From NCBI GenBank assembly GCA_902610845.1, contig CACLXJ010000004.1, forward strand, positions 1-64,000: a stretch of DNA of 64,000 bases, given 5' to 3'. Below, in pieces: positions 1-13,737 of this stretch. Below the pieces are notes generated by a model. The model made no database searches, was not told where the DNA came from, and worked only from the letters and a program-made list of their open reading frames with translations. Source of the DNA: an uncultured Alphaproteobacteria bacterium (GTDB lineage: Bacteria > Pseudomonadota > Alphaproteobacteria > HIMB59 > GCA-002718135). Made by a program: the position numbers and the translations under genes. Position 1 is the first letter of the stretch; every line of letters begins with the position of its first letter.

Positions 1-2
1 TG

Positions 3-3828
<3,826 letters not shown>

Positions 3829-3907
3829 TTTTTTGCTATATTAGAGATATATATAATATAATTTTTAAACTATATTAAATAATAGTTTAGATATTAGTAA
3901 TTAGTCT

Positions 3908-4693
3908 ATGAGTAAAAAAATTATAATTCTATTTTTTCTGTTTTTGTGTTTACTATCCTATGAAGTAATTGCAAGTGATGCTGATCAGGTAAATACTGAC
4001 TCAGAGGATTTTGAAACAACCACGATAGAGGATGAAATATATGATCCTTTTGAGCCAGTAAATAGAGCCATATTTAGTTTTAACAATATAGCTGATAGAA
4101 TTGTTTTAGAGCCAATTGCAAAAGGCTACAAAAAATTACCTTCTCCACTACAAAGTGGAATGAATAATTTTTTGAGTAATTTAAGAGCTCCCTTGGTTGT
4201 TGTGAACCAATTATTACAAGGTCAAGGTGAAAATGCCATTCAATCATCAGGAAGATTTATTCTTAATAGTACTGTGGGTGTATTAGGTTTATTTGATGTA
4301 GCTGAAAAAATTGGTCTTGAAGAAAAAGAGGAGGATTATGGACAAACACTTGCAACTTGGGGTGTTGGAGATGGTTTTTATATAGTACTTCCATTATTTG
4401 GGCCATCAAATCTTAGAGATACTTCAGGAATGGTTTTAACAATGATTACTGATCCAATTAATGCATATGCAGTAAGTGAGGGTGAAGCTTGGTTAGTACC
4501 AATGAGAACAGCTGTTAATGCAGTTGATACAAGATCACAAATAATTGATGAAGTTAATGCATTAAGAGATAATTCAGTAGATTATTATGCTGCAGTAAGA
4601 AGTTCTTACTATCAAAACCGAAAAGCAGCAATTAATAATTTCGATGACTCAGAATTAACCCCTCTTCCTCTTATTAGTATTGAATTTGAATAA
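3908..4693 (+). CDS. mlaA: MlaA/VacJ family protein (phospholipid transport)
   Basis: YDPFEPVNRAIFSFNN... GVLGLFDVAEKIGLEEKEEDYGQTLATWGVGDGFYIVLPLFGPSNLRD typical of MlaA; N-terminal signal. Confidence 0.93.
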   Translation: MSKKIIILFFLFLCLLSYEVIASDADQVNTDSEDFETTTIEDEIYDPFEPVNRAIFSFNNIADRIVLEPIAKGYKKLPSPLQSGMNNFLSNLRAPLVVVNQLLQGQGENAIQSSGRFILNSTVGVLGLFDVAEKIGLEEKEEDYGQTLATWGVGDGFYIVLPLFGPSNLRDTSGMVLTMITDPINAYAVSEGEAWLVPMRTAVNAVDTRSQIIDEVNALRDNSVDYYAAVRSSYYQNRKAAINNFDDSELTPLPLISIEFE

Positions 4694-5295
4694 TGAAATT
4701 TTATTTATTTATTTTTATTTTTATAATTTTTATTTCAAAAAATTTATATTCTGATGAAACATCAGAATGGCTTAAAAAAGAAATTGATATAATTCTTGAA
4801 GCTTATAAAAATCAAAATCTCTCTAATAAAAACAGATTTCTTTTAATTGAAAAAACAATTAATAATAATTTTGCTGGTACTGGAATAGCTAAGTTTGTTG
4901 CAGGAGAAGCTTGGAAAAAATCAGATAAAAGTACAAAAAAAATCTATATTAATAATTTTAAACGACATTTGGCTCTAAATATAGCCTCAATGATGCAGGG
5001 TTATTCAGACCAAACATATGAATTAACAAAATCAAAATATGACAACAAAAACCAAATCACTTTAATTGATATGGAAATTTTTTCAGATACTGGATCAGTT
5101 GTTGTAACATGGCGAGTAAAAGAATCAAAAGATCGTTTTTTTGTTATTGATTTAATTGTTGCTGATATTTCTTTAGTAGTAACAAAAAGATCAGAATTTA
5201 ATTCTATGTTAAAAAAAGTTGATAATGATCTTTCAAAATTTAATGAAGTTTTGTTTGAACAAAATCAGATAAGCTTCAACAAAATTACTAACTAA
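4693..5295 (+). CDS. mlaC: MlaC/Ttg2D-like phospholipid-binding protein
   Basis: FAGTGIAKFVAGEAWKKS..., signal peptide, directly overlaps the mlaA stop. Confidence 0.85.
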   Translation: MKFYLFIFIFIIFISKNLYSDETSEWLKKEIDIILEAYKNQNLSNKNRFLLIEKTINNNFAGTGIAKFVAGEAWKKSDKSTKKIYINNFKRHLALNIASMMQGYSDQTYELTKSKYDNKNQITLIDMEIFSDTGSVVVTWRVKESKDRFFVIDLIVADISLVVTKRSEFNSMLKKVDNDLSKFNEVLFEQNQISFNKITN

Positions 5296-6649
5296 TTGCT
5301 GAACTTTCTATAAGATTTTTATAAAAGAAAAATGAATCTTTTGGAATTCTTTTTTGATTTTCATAGTCTATATAAACCATACCAAATCTCATGTCATATC
5401 CCCTATGCCATTCAAAATTATCTGTAAACGACCATGCATAAAAACCTCTAACATCAGCCCCGTCATTGATTGCTTTATTTAAGCTAATTAAATATCGTTT
5501 ATAAAAACTAATTCTTTCTTCATCTGATATCGTATTTTTTTCTGATAATACATCTTCAGTTGCTACACCATTTTCAGTTATATAAATTAATGGACTTCCA
5601 TATTTTTCTTTTACTTGCATAATTTGATCATAAAAAGAAGATGGAGCAATTTCCCAACCCATTGGATTTACTTCAGCATCATCAGGAGGAGGAAGTAAAG
5701 TAAAACCTGCATCATTATTTGTTTTAGCTCCCATAAATAATTTGTCACTTGGATCTGCCTGAACATGAAAATGTGAATAAAAATTAAGTCCAAAATAATC
5801 TAATTTTTGTTTAATTATTTTCATATCTCCATCCTTAATTATATCTTTCATTTGCTGAGCTATATGTGGATCATAATTTCCTAGATATTGTGGGTCTGTA
5901 AATAAAGTATTGAAAAAAACATTTGCAATTTTTGAAGCCTTAATATCTTTTTCTTTATTAGAAAATGATTTAATTGGAGCCATTACATTAACACAACCAC
6001 ATTCGAGATCAGATGAGATTGATCTCATTTCTTTAATAGAACATCCGTGTGATAAATTTACATGATGCACGGCCTGTAATGTTTTTATAGAATCACTTAT
6101 ACCAGGAGCCATCATTCCTTGTCCGTATCCTGCAAGTGTAAAGACTACTGGTTCATTAAAAGTTGAGTATTTTTTAACCCTATCACTAGTTTTTGAAACA
6201 ACAATATTTGTAAATTCTGTAAACCAATCTGCAGATTCTCTATTTGTCCAGCCACCTTTATCTTGTAGAATTTGTGGTAAATCCCAATGATAAAGACAGA
6301 TAAAAGGCTCAATATTTTTTTCTAAAAGTGTATCAATAACACGATTATAAAAGTCTAAACCTTTTTGATTTACTTTTCCAAAACCATCTGGGAGAATTCT
6401 AGACCATGCAGTAGAAAAGCGGAAACTTTTTAATCCAGCTTCTTTCATTAAAGAAATATCTTCTTTATAATTATTATAAAAATCGCAAGTTATATTTGCA
6501 TTTTCATCATTATGAACATTACCTTTAGTTTGAGTAAAAGTATCCCAAATACTAGGAGATTTTCCATCAATATTCCAAGCGCCTTCAATTTGATAGGCTG
6601 CAGATGATGCTCCCCAAATAAAATCAGATGGAAATTTAATTTCTGACAT
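5288..6649 (-). CDS. Glycoside hydrolase family 1 beta-glucosidase-like
   Basis: FPSDFIWGASSAAYQIEGAW; acid/base motif TFNEPV; nucleophile motif YITENG. Confidence 0.95.
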   Translation of the reverse strand: MSEIKFPSDFIWGASSAAYQIEGAWNIDGKSPSIWDTFTQTKGNVHNDENANITCDFYNNYKEDISLMKEAGLKSFRFSTAWSRILPDGFGKVNQKGLDFYNRVIDTLLEKNIEPFICLYHWDLPQILQDKGGWTNRESADWFTEFTNIVVSKTSDRVKKYSTFNEPVVFTLAGYGQGMMAPGISDSIKTLQAVHHVNLSHGCSIKEMRSISSDLECGCVNVMAPIKSFSNKEKDIKASKIANVFFNTLFTDPQYLGNYDPHIAQQMKDIIKDGDMKIIKQKLDYFGLNFYSHFHVQADPSDKLFMGAKTNNDAGFTLLPPPDDAEVNPMGWEIAPSSFYDQIMQVKEKYGSPLIYITENGVATEDVLSEKNTISDEERISFYKRYLISLNKAINDGADVRGFYAWSFTDNFEWHRGYDMRFGMVYIDYENQKRIPKDSFFFYKNLIESSAIS

Positions 6650-6651
6650 AT

Positions 6652-7776
6652 TTAAATTTTTAGTTTACTTATTTCTTCTTCAGTTAGTAAATCTGGTTGT
6701 TCAGGATTTGTAGATAGAACATATGAACTTTTTTCTTCAGCAGATTTAATTATACCATCCATGATTTCAAGAACATGAAGTGATAATTGAAGCGAACATC
6801 TTGCTTTACGTTTATTAGAAATTGAATCAATCATTTCTGAAAGTCCAATTCCTCTATAATTTGCTTTCTTATTTCCTTCACCATCACTTTTGTTAGGTAT
6901 CCCTAATAACATTTTATCATTATTAACTATTTCCCAATCATTATCTTTTTGAGATATTAATAAATCACCACTGAAAAAATTTGGGTCAGGTACGATCATA
7001 CTTCCATCTAAGCCATATAGCTCAATCGTAGAATGTTTGTTTTTCCAAACATCCCATGTGCAAAAAAATTGAACTTTAGCGTTATTTTGAAATTCCAATG
7101 AGCCCATCAATGTAGTTGGCGTCTCAACTTTAATTTTTTCACCATATCTAGGTTTACTTGTTATAGTCCGCTCTTCAGATGCAGTCCCACTTATAGCATT
7201 AATGCGCTTAACTGGACCAATTAAATTGATCAACTGAGTAATATAGTAAACCCCAACATCAAATACTGGTCCAGCACCAGGTTTAAAGAAAAAATCTGGA
7301 TTTGGGTGCCAGTGTTCCATACCGTGAGACATTAAGTTAAATGTTCCTAAAACAATTTTCCCAATCTTATTATCTTCAATTAATTTTCTAGCATTTTGAC
7401 CTGCTGCTCCAAGAAAAGTATCTGGTGCACACCCTACATATAATCCTTTTTCGTTAGCCAATTTTTCTATTTCAATACCTTCTGCGAAATTCATTGCTAA
7501 TGGTTTTTCACTAAAACAATGTTTTCCATTAAAAAGTGATTTTGTAATAATTTCTTTATGGGCAGATGGAATTGTTAAATTAATTATTAAATCTATTTCT
7601 TTATTTTCCAATATCTCATCAACAGATAACGCTTTAACATTATATTTTGAAGCAGCATTTGATGCAGCTTCTTTATTAATATCAGCACAAGCAATTATTT
7701 TAAAATTATTAAATATTTTTTGACATTCAAAATAAGTCTCAGAAATATTTCCGCAGCCAACTATTCCGATATTCAT
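6652..7776 (-). CDS. Gfo/Idh/MocA family oxidoreductase
   Basis: N-terminal GIVGCGNISETY Rossmann, CFSEKPLAMNF motif. Confidence 0.92.
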   Translation of the reverse strand: MNIGIVGCGNISETYFECQKIFNNFKIIACADINKEAASNAASKYNVKALSVDEILENKEIDLIINLTIPSAHKEIITKSLFNGKHCFSEKPLAMNFAEGIEIEKLANEKGLYVGCAPDTFLGAAGQNARKLIEDNKIGKIVLGTFNLMSHGMEHWHPNPDFFFKPGAGPVFDVGVYYITQLINLIGPVKRINAISGTASEERTITSKPRYGEKIKVETPTTLMGSLEFQNNAKVQFFCTWDVWKNKHSTIELYGLDGSMIVPDPNFFSGDLLISQKDNDWEIVNNDKMLLGIPNKSDGEGNKKANYRGIGLSEMIDSISNKRKARCSLQLSLHVLEIMDGIIKSAEEKSSYVLSTNPEQPDLLTEEEISKLKI

Positions 7777-8549
7777 TAAATTGTTTCTAAATATTCTAAA
7801 GATTTGGTTGTATATTCTTTATAATCTTTTGGATCATCATGCTCTAGTACATAAACTTCACATGGTGTTTTTTTAACTTCAGAAATTAGTGAAGGCCAAT
7901 CAATAAAACCTTCTCCTACAGCAGACTGTTCATCGTGTTCTAATAAGTTTTTACTTTGATCATAAAAATCTTTTAAGTGACATCCAATGATTTTATTTGA
8001 ATATTTTTGTATCCAAGGAATTGGATCTGCACCACCTGCTATTGTCCAACCAAGATCAATTTCTAATTTTAAGTTTTCATTATGATCCATCATACATTCA
8101 ATTGGTAACTTTCCACTTGGTAAAGGTTTAAATTCATAAGAATGATTATGATAACCAAGTGTTAATCCAGCATTTTCAAAAGTACTAACATGAGAAGATA
8201 ATTTTTTTCCAAAATCCATCCATTCTTCTTCATCCATATCAAATGTGTTTTTAAACTCAGCATCTTTTCTTGCAGGAGGCGCTGGCACAATAATATGCTT
8301 AATATTCATTTTATTTGCACGATTAATGATATTATCGGAATCAGTTAGAGATTCAAAACCAACATGAGTAGACTTTGATGTAATTTTTGATTGATCCATC
8401 ATCGATTTAAATTCATCAGTATTCATTGATTCTAAACCAAAAAGTTCAATATTAACAATACCTGAGTCTGATAAAAATTTTAGTATTGGTTCATATGGCT
8501 GGAAATGTCTTGTAGTATAAAGCTGCATTGTAACATCTTGTTTATTCAT
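7776..8549 (-). CDS. Sugar phosphate isomerase/epimerase-like TIM barrel (AP endonuclease 2 / xylose isomerase-like)
   Basis: GYHNHSYEF, LEIDLGW, GCHLKD, VGEGFIDW, YVLEHDDP motifs; start moved from the ORF start at 8579 to the ATG (MNKQDVTMQ) preceded by GGAGAG. Confidence 0.88.
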   Translation of the reverse strand: MNKQDVTMQLYTTRHFQPYEPILKFLSDSGIVNIELFGLESMNTDEFKSMMDQSKITSKSTHVGFESLTDSDNIINRANKMNIKHIIVPAPPARKDAEFKNTFDMDEEEWMDFGKKLSSHVSTFENAGLTLGYHNHSYEFKPLPSGKLPIECMMDHNENLKLEIDLGWTIAGGADPIPWIQKYSNKIIGCHLKDFYDQSKNLLEHDEQSAVGEGFIDWPSLISEVKKTPCEVYVLEHDDPKDYKEYTTKSLEYLETI

Positions 8550-8550
8550 A

Positions 8551-9624
8551 TTAAATTCTCTCCTCAGATTTACTATCAAATATTGAAGATTTATTTATAT
8601 CAAAAGAGATACTTATTTCATCATTTAAATTAAAATTTGAGCTTCCTTCAAGTCTAATAGATATTGGATTACCCTCAACACTAGTCCACACAAGAGTATC
8701 TGCTCCCATAGGTTCCACTAATTCAACTTTACATTGCATAGAATTTTCATTTTTTTCTATATTTATGTTTTCAGGTCTAATTCCAAAGACAACCTCTTGA
8801 TCATTTATCAAATTATTTATATTTTCATATCTAGAAATATCAATTTGCTTTTTGCCAACAATTATTTTTTTATTTGATTTATCATAGATGGCTTTTAAAA
8901 AATTCATACTAGGAGATCCAATAAAACCAGCAACAAATAAATTGGCAGGTTTGTTATAAATTTGCTTAGGAGTATCTAATTGTTGTATTAATCCATCTTT
9001 CATCACTGATATACGATCAGCAAGCGTCATAGCTTCTATCTGATCATGAGTAACGTAAATCATTGTATTTGATAAATCTCTATGAAGTTTTTTAATTTCA
9101 TAGCGTAGTTCAGCTCTTAATTTTGCATCAAGGTTACTTAAAGGCTCATCAAATAAAAAAACTTTTGCATCTCTAACTAAAGCTCTACCAATAGCAACAC
9201 GTTGCCTTTGACCTCCAGAGAGTTGAGAAGGTTTTCTTTTAAGTAATTCATTTATTTGTAGGAGACTTGCCGCTTTATCAATTTTTTCATTAATTATATT
9301 CTTTGGCGTATTCATCATTCTTAGTCCAAATGATAAATTTTTCTCAACCGTCATACTTGGATATAATGCATAGGATTGGAATACCATTCCTATATGTCTA
9401 TCTTTTGGTTCTTTCCATGTAACGTTATCATCTTCAATCCAAATCTGTCCATCAGTTAAATCGAGAAGTCCTGCAATACAATTTAAAAGAGTTGTTTTTC
9501 CACAACCTGAAGGGCCAAGTAAAACCATAAATTCACCATCTCTTATATCAAGGCTTAAATCTTTTAGAATTTCAGTTTTACCATAACTGAATGAGATATT
9601 TTTTACTTCTACATTATTTTTCAT
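8551..9624 (-). CDS. Sugar ABC transporter ATP-binding protein (MalK/UgpC-like)
   Basis: LGPSGCGKTTLL, LSGGQRQRVAIGRALVRD, LFDEPLSNLDAKLR, C-terminal TOBE-like region (FGIRPENI). Confidence 0.95.
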   Translation of the reverse strand: MKNNVEVKNISFSYGKTEILKDLSLDIRDGEFMVLLGPSGCGKTTLLNCIAGLLDLTDGQIWIEDDNVTWKEPKDRHIGMVFQSYALYPSMTVEKNLSFGLRMMNTPKNIINEKIDKAASLLQINELLKRKPSQLSGGQRQRVAIGRALVRDAKVFLFDEPLSNLDAKLRAELRYEIKKLHRDLSNTMIYVTHDQIEAMTLADRISVMKDGLIQQLDTPKQIYNKPANLFVAGFIGSPSMNFLKAIYDKSNKKIIVGKKQIDISRYENINNLINDQEVVFGIRPENINIEKNENSMQCKVELVEPMGADTLVWTSVEGNPISIRLEGSSNFNLNDEISISFDINKSSIFDSKSEERI

Positions 9625-9626
9625 TA

Positions 9627-10508
9627 TTACCCCTTAATTGCTCCAGCTGCTATTCCTCTTACAAACCATCTTCCTGATATAAAATAAACAAAAAGTGGAA
9701 CAAGTGATGTTAAAATAGTTGCAGACATATCTACATTATATTCTGCAACCCCATAATCAACTTGCACTATGTTATTTAATTGAACTGTCATAGGTTGGTT
9801 GTCTCTACCTGCAAACACTAATCCTAGAAGAAAATCATTCCAAATTCCAGTAACTTGAAGAATGACAGCTACAATAGTTATAGGGGCAGACATTGGGATA
9901 ATAACATATAAAAATATTTTTATAAAATTACCTCCATCAATTCTTGCAGCCTTAAAAAGATCTATCGGTAAACTGACATAAAAATTTCTAAAAATTAATG
10001 TTAATATAGGCATACCAAAAATTGTATGTACTAAAATTATTCCTGGAAGAGTTGAATAAATACCTAAGGCATCTTCAATTTTAAGCAGAGGATAAACCAT
10101 TACTTGATACGGAATAAAAGCACCAAACATACATAAACCAAAAAAGAAGTAAGCACCCTTAAAGCGCCAGAAGGCTAGAGCATATCCATTTATTGCACTA
10201 AGCCCAACAGACACAATTACACTAGGAATAGTAATTTTAATTGAATTAAAAAAACCAGGTTTAAGACCTTCACATACAAATCCGGTACACGCTTGTGACC
10301 ACGCTTTTGGCCAAGAATAAAAGCTGAGTTCTTTTGGTAAATTTAAAATGTTTGCAGCTCTAATTTCATCCATATCTTTTAAGGATGTGATAACCATCAC
10401 ATATAACGGCATTAAAAAAAATATGGCACATACTAAAATAAAACAATACATGCCTATTCTTCCTATGGTTAAATGTTTTGGACGAGGTCCTGAAGGTATA
10501 GCACTCAT
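9627..10508 (-). CDS. Sugar ABC transporter permease (MalG/UgpE-like)
   Basis: EAA-like loop LFKAARIDGGNFIKIFLYVIIPMSAP; start trimmed from 10571 to MSAIPSGPRPKH, which overlaps the upstream permease stop (TAATG). Confidence 0.92.
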   Translation of the reverse strand: MSAIPSGPRPKHLTIGRIGMYCFILVCAIFFLMPLYVMVITSLKDMDEIRAANILNLPKELSFYSWPKAWSQACTGFVCEGLKPGFFNSIKITIPSVIVSVGLSAINGYALAFWRFKGAYFFFGLCMFGAFIPYQVMVYPLLKIEDALGIYSTLPGIILVHTIFGMPILTLIFRNFYVSLPIDLFKAARIDGGNFIKIFLYVIIPMSAPITIVAVILQVTGIWNDFLLGLVFAGRDNQPMTVQLNNIVQVDYGVAEYNVDMSATILTSLVPLFVYFISGRWFVRGIAAGAIKG

Positions 10509-11389
10509 TAATTTGCCGCGTATTTGTTTCTTAGATAAAATTCGTAAAATGCCCATGGAGCAAGTATACAAACAACAGAGATAAACATTATTATTGATGC
10601 TGCAAATGCTTGTCCTAAGTTAGCTCTGCTAAAAAAGTTTTCCATTACATACATAGCTGGGGTAGTTGTTGCATAACCAGGTCCACCAGATGTCAAAGCT
10701 AAAATTAAATCATAAACTTTTACAACTCCAGCAGCAATTAAAACTATCGCTGTAACAACCATTGGTCTAAGCATTGGTAGAATAACAAATAAATAAGATT
10801 TCCATTTTGCTACTCCTTCTATACTTAATGATTTCCAAATATCTTCATCGATACCTCTAAGACCTGCTAGCATCAGAACCATCACGAATCCTGCACCTTG
10901 CCAAACGGCAGCAATACATACTGCATAAATTGCTAAATCTCTGTTAACTAACCAATCAAGTTCAAACCAACCAAATCCCCACATATGCATTGAGTTTTCT
11001 AATCCAAAAGTAGGGTTTAGAACCCATTTCCAAACTAAGCCTGTTACGACAAATGACATTGCGTAAGGATATAAAAATATAGTTCTAAATAAACTTTCTC
11101 CTCTAATTTTTTGATCAATTAAGACTGCAAGTAGAAAACCTATTACTAGACATCCAATTGTAAATACAAAACCATAGATAAAAATATTTTCAACAGCTAC
11201 ATCCCATTTTCTTTGTTTAAACAATCTTTCATACTGATCAAAACCAACATAATTTATTACAGGAACTAATTTAGAGTTAGTTAAAGAATAAACAAATGAG
11301 TAAATAATACATCCAACAAACACTGTTAATGATATTACAATCATAGGAAGTAGCGCTACCATAGATGCAATATTTCTAAATAAAGGCAT
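10508..11389 (-). CDS. Sugar ABC transporter permease (MalF/UgpA-like)
   Basis: Six TM-like segments; IWKSLSIEGVAKWKSYLFVILPMLRP. Confidence 0.92.
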   Translation of the reverse strand: MPLFRNIASMVALLPMIVISLTVFVGCIIYSFVYSLTNSKLVPVINYVGFDQYERLFKQRKWDVAVENIFIYGFVFTIGCLVIGFLLAVLIDQKIRGESLFRTIFLYPYAMSFVVTGLVWKWVLNPTFGLENSMHMWGFGWFELDWLVNRDLAIYAVCIAAVWQGAGFVMVLMLAGLRGIDEDIWKSLSIEGVAKWKSYLFVILPMLRPMVVTAIVLIAAGVVKVYDLILALTSGGPGYATTTPAMYVMENFFSRANLGQAFAASIIMFISVVCILAPWAFYEFYLRNKYAAN

Positions 11390-11410
11390 ATCTTTTTTAA
11401 TTAAAATTTA

Positions 11411-11436
11411 TTAGGGCAGGTATGAACCTGCCCTAA
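11411..11436 (-). promoter_or_regulatory. Perfect 11-bp hairpin between SBP and permease genes (mRNA-stabilising or attenuating stem-loop)
   Basis: ttagggcaggt-atga-acctgccctaa; no U-tract immediately 3' on the minus strand. Confidence 0.75.
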
Positions 11437-11447
11437 GATTTATAATT

Positions 11448-12692
11448 TTATAGTCCGCTTGTTAGAACGCCTTCTAAATCATCCATTGCTTGAGCAACGG
11501 TATAATTAGGGTCATTTCTAAATTCAGAGATAATATCACCCCACGCAGCAGTAAATGCTGGTGTGTTCCAATCATCACTTTCTCTCATAATTGCATCAGG
11601 ATTTTGAATTAAATCTAAACCCATTTGCATACAAGCATCAGCAGCAGAAGTATCAACATCAAGTCTCATAGGAAGAGAACCTTTAGCATTATTAAATTTA
11701 GCTTGTACAGTTGGATTAACCATCATACTTGCCATTGCTAGTTGAGTATCTTTTACTTTTGGATCATCATTTTTAGGGAAAACAAAAACGTCACCACCAA
11801 GAGCAACATATTTTTCTTTTCCTGGGATAACACATGAATAGTCTTTCATTGCTTCCATTCCAGCAACAGCAAATTCACCTCTTGCCCAGTCACCCATTAC
11901 TTGCATTGCAGCTTTACCTTCGATGACCATTGCAGTTGTATCATTCCATAATCTTCCTGGAGAACCTTCATCAGTAAATTGATTTAGTTCTCTATAAGTA
12001 TTTAGAACTGATTCAAATCTACCATCTCTAAATGCATCAAGGTCTTTATCTCTATACACTGAACGCATTAATGGAAAACCCATAATTGAGGATGCAACTA
12101 CATCAAACATTCCTGATTCTTGCCATCCTTGTCCGCCTAGAGCTAGAGGAATAATTCCTGCAGCTTGTATAGTCGGAGCACCAGCTAGAAAATCTTCAAA
12201 TGTTTGAGGAACTGGAAGACCAACTTGTTTGTATACGTCGTTGTTAATCCACATCCATTGCCAACTATGAATATTTACTGGAACACAATAAAATTCACCT
12301 TCAAATTCGCAAGTTTCAATTAATTCAGGTGGATAAATAAAATCTCTCCATCCTTCAGCAGATGCAACTTCTTCAAGTGATTGAAGTAAGCCTTGCTCAA
12401 CTAAGTCTACAAATTGTTTTGAAATATTAAACTGTGCTGCAGTTGGTGGGTTACCACCTATAATTCTGTTTACAGTTGTTCCTCTTGCATTGTCTCCACC
12501 AGTAATAGCAGTATCAATCCAAGTATTACCCATCTCTTGCCAAGCTTCTGCAAATTGAGATATAGCAGCTTGTTCTCCACCAGATGTCCACCAGTGAATA
12601 ACTTCAGCTTCCATATGCCCAGCAGCTTTAGAAACATTAGAATAAGATAGGGGTAGAAATATAGTTAAAAGTATTGAAAAAAGTTTTTTCAT
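11448..12692 (-). CDS. Sugar ABC transporter substrate-binding protein (family 1, CUT1-like)
   Basis: Signal peptide, AEVIHWWTSGGEQAAISQFAEAW..., upstream GGGAGG RBS. Confidence 0.92.
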   Translation of the reverse strand: MKKLFSILLTIFLPLSYSNVSKAAGHMEAEVIHWWTSGGEQAAISQFAEAWQEMGNTWIDTAITGGDNARGTTVNRIIGGNPPTAAQFNISKQFVDLVEQGLLQSLEEVASAEGWRDFIYPPELIETCEFEGEFYCVPVNIHSWQWMWINNDVYKQVGLPVPQTFEDFLAGAPTIQAAGIIPLALGGQGWQESGMFDVVASSIMGFPLMRSVYRDKDLDAFRDGRFESVLNTYRELNQFTDEGSPGRLWNDTTAMVIEGKAAMQVMGDWARGEFAVAGMEAMKDYSCVIPGKEKYVALGGDVFVFPKNDDPKVKDTQLAMASMMVNPTVQAKFNNAKGSLPMRLDVDTSAADACMQMGLDLIQNPDAIMRESDDWNTPAFTAAWGDIISEFRNDPNYTVAQAMDDLEGVLTSGL

Positions 12693-12780
12693 TTTTCCTC
12701 CCTTTGGTTAATAATAAAAGGACATTCAATATCTAAGCTACAATGTCAACCAGTTAAATTAACGCAATTTAGTAGTAATA

Positions 12781-13737
12781 TTAGAGAAGATTCAACCAAT
12801 TAATTTCTTCTTGGCTTAGCTCAATATCAAGGCAAGGAAGGGTTGTGTCTAGCTCTTTAACAGATCTAGGACCAATTAATGCAAAAGAAGGAAAAGATTG
12901 GTTTATAGTCCAACTTGCTGCAATATTATGAGCAGAACAACCTTTTTTTTCAGCTAGTTCCATAGCTCTTTTTTTTCTTTCTCTATTATCTTCACTATCA
13001 TAGCAACTAATAGGACCGCTTGAGTTCTCCCCTGGTGCTCTATATGTTTCTGCCTTAGTAATTTTATCTTCAATCTCTTGCGTTATATTATCAGGTAAAA
13101 AGTACCCTCTTGCTTGACTAGACCAAGACATATGAGATTTTTGTGAAGAATTTAGGTATGCCAGTATCTCTTCAGTATTAGATGACAAGCAACCATTCCA
13201 AAGAGGCTTAATCATTTTAGCAAGTGCTAAATTATTATTTAAAATTGACATTTCTTGTTTATTATTTTTTTCTGACCATTCATTTGCTTCTTTAAATCTT
13301 TGTATTGTCCAGTTTGAACCACCAAATATTTTAATTCTGCCTTTTTCTTTTTCTTGATTCAAAACATCCATAAATTCATCAATTGGATAATCAGTATTAT
13401 CTCGGTGCATGATATAAATATCAACATAATCTGTATTCATTCGTTCAAGAGAGATAGTTAATTGTTTTGAAATCGCTTCAGGGTTACATTCAGGTGTATG
13501 TGCACCTTTGCCGAGTATTAAAACATCTTTTCTATTATTATTATTTTTTAACCATTCGCCAAAAACTTTTTCATGATTACCACCGCCATATATAAATGCA
13601 GTATCAAACATATTGCCACCAACTTCAATCCAATGATCCCATAACTTTGAAGCTTCATTAATATCATCTTGGTTATCACATCCCATAACAAGTTTAGAAA
13701 TGTCTTTATCTATTCCTTTTATTCTATCGTATTTCAT
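12781..13737 (-). CDS. Aldo/keto reductase
   Basis: MFDTAFIYGGGNHEKVFGEWL, VDIYIMHRDN, FGGSNW, ALIGPRSVKELDT. Confidence 0.92.
   Translation of the reverse strand: MKYDRIKGIDKDISKLVMGCDNQDDINEASKLWDHWIEVGGNMFDTAFIYGGGNHEKVFGEWLKNNNNRKDVLILGKGAHTPECNPEAISKQLTISLERMNTDYVDIYIMHRDNTDYPIDEFMDVLNQEKEKGRIKIFGGSNWTIQRFKEANEWSEKNNKQEMSILNNNLALAKMIKPLWNGCLSSNTEEILAYLNSSQKSHMSWSSQARGYFLPDNITQEIEDKITKAETYRAPGENSSGPISCYDSEDNRERKKRAMELAEKKGCSAHNIAASWTINQSFPSFALIGPRSVKELDTTLPCLDIELSQEEINWLNLL

Noticed and set aside
10348-10584. 78-aa plus-strand ORF over the ABC permeases
   Set aside because: Antisense shadow, no family resemblance.
12740-12760. TTGACA-like -35 box on the minus strand upstream of SBP 1
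   Set aside because: No -10 with convincing spacing; such matches are common in AT-rich sequence.
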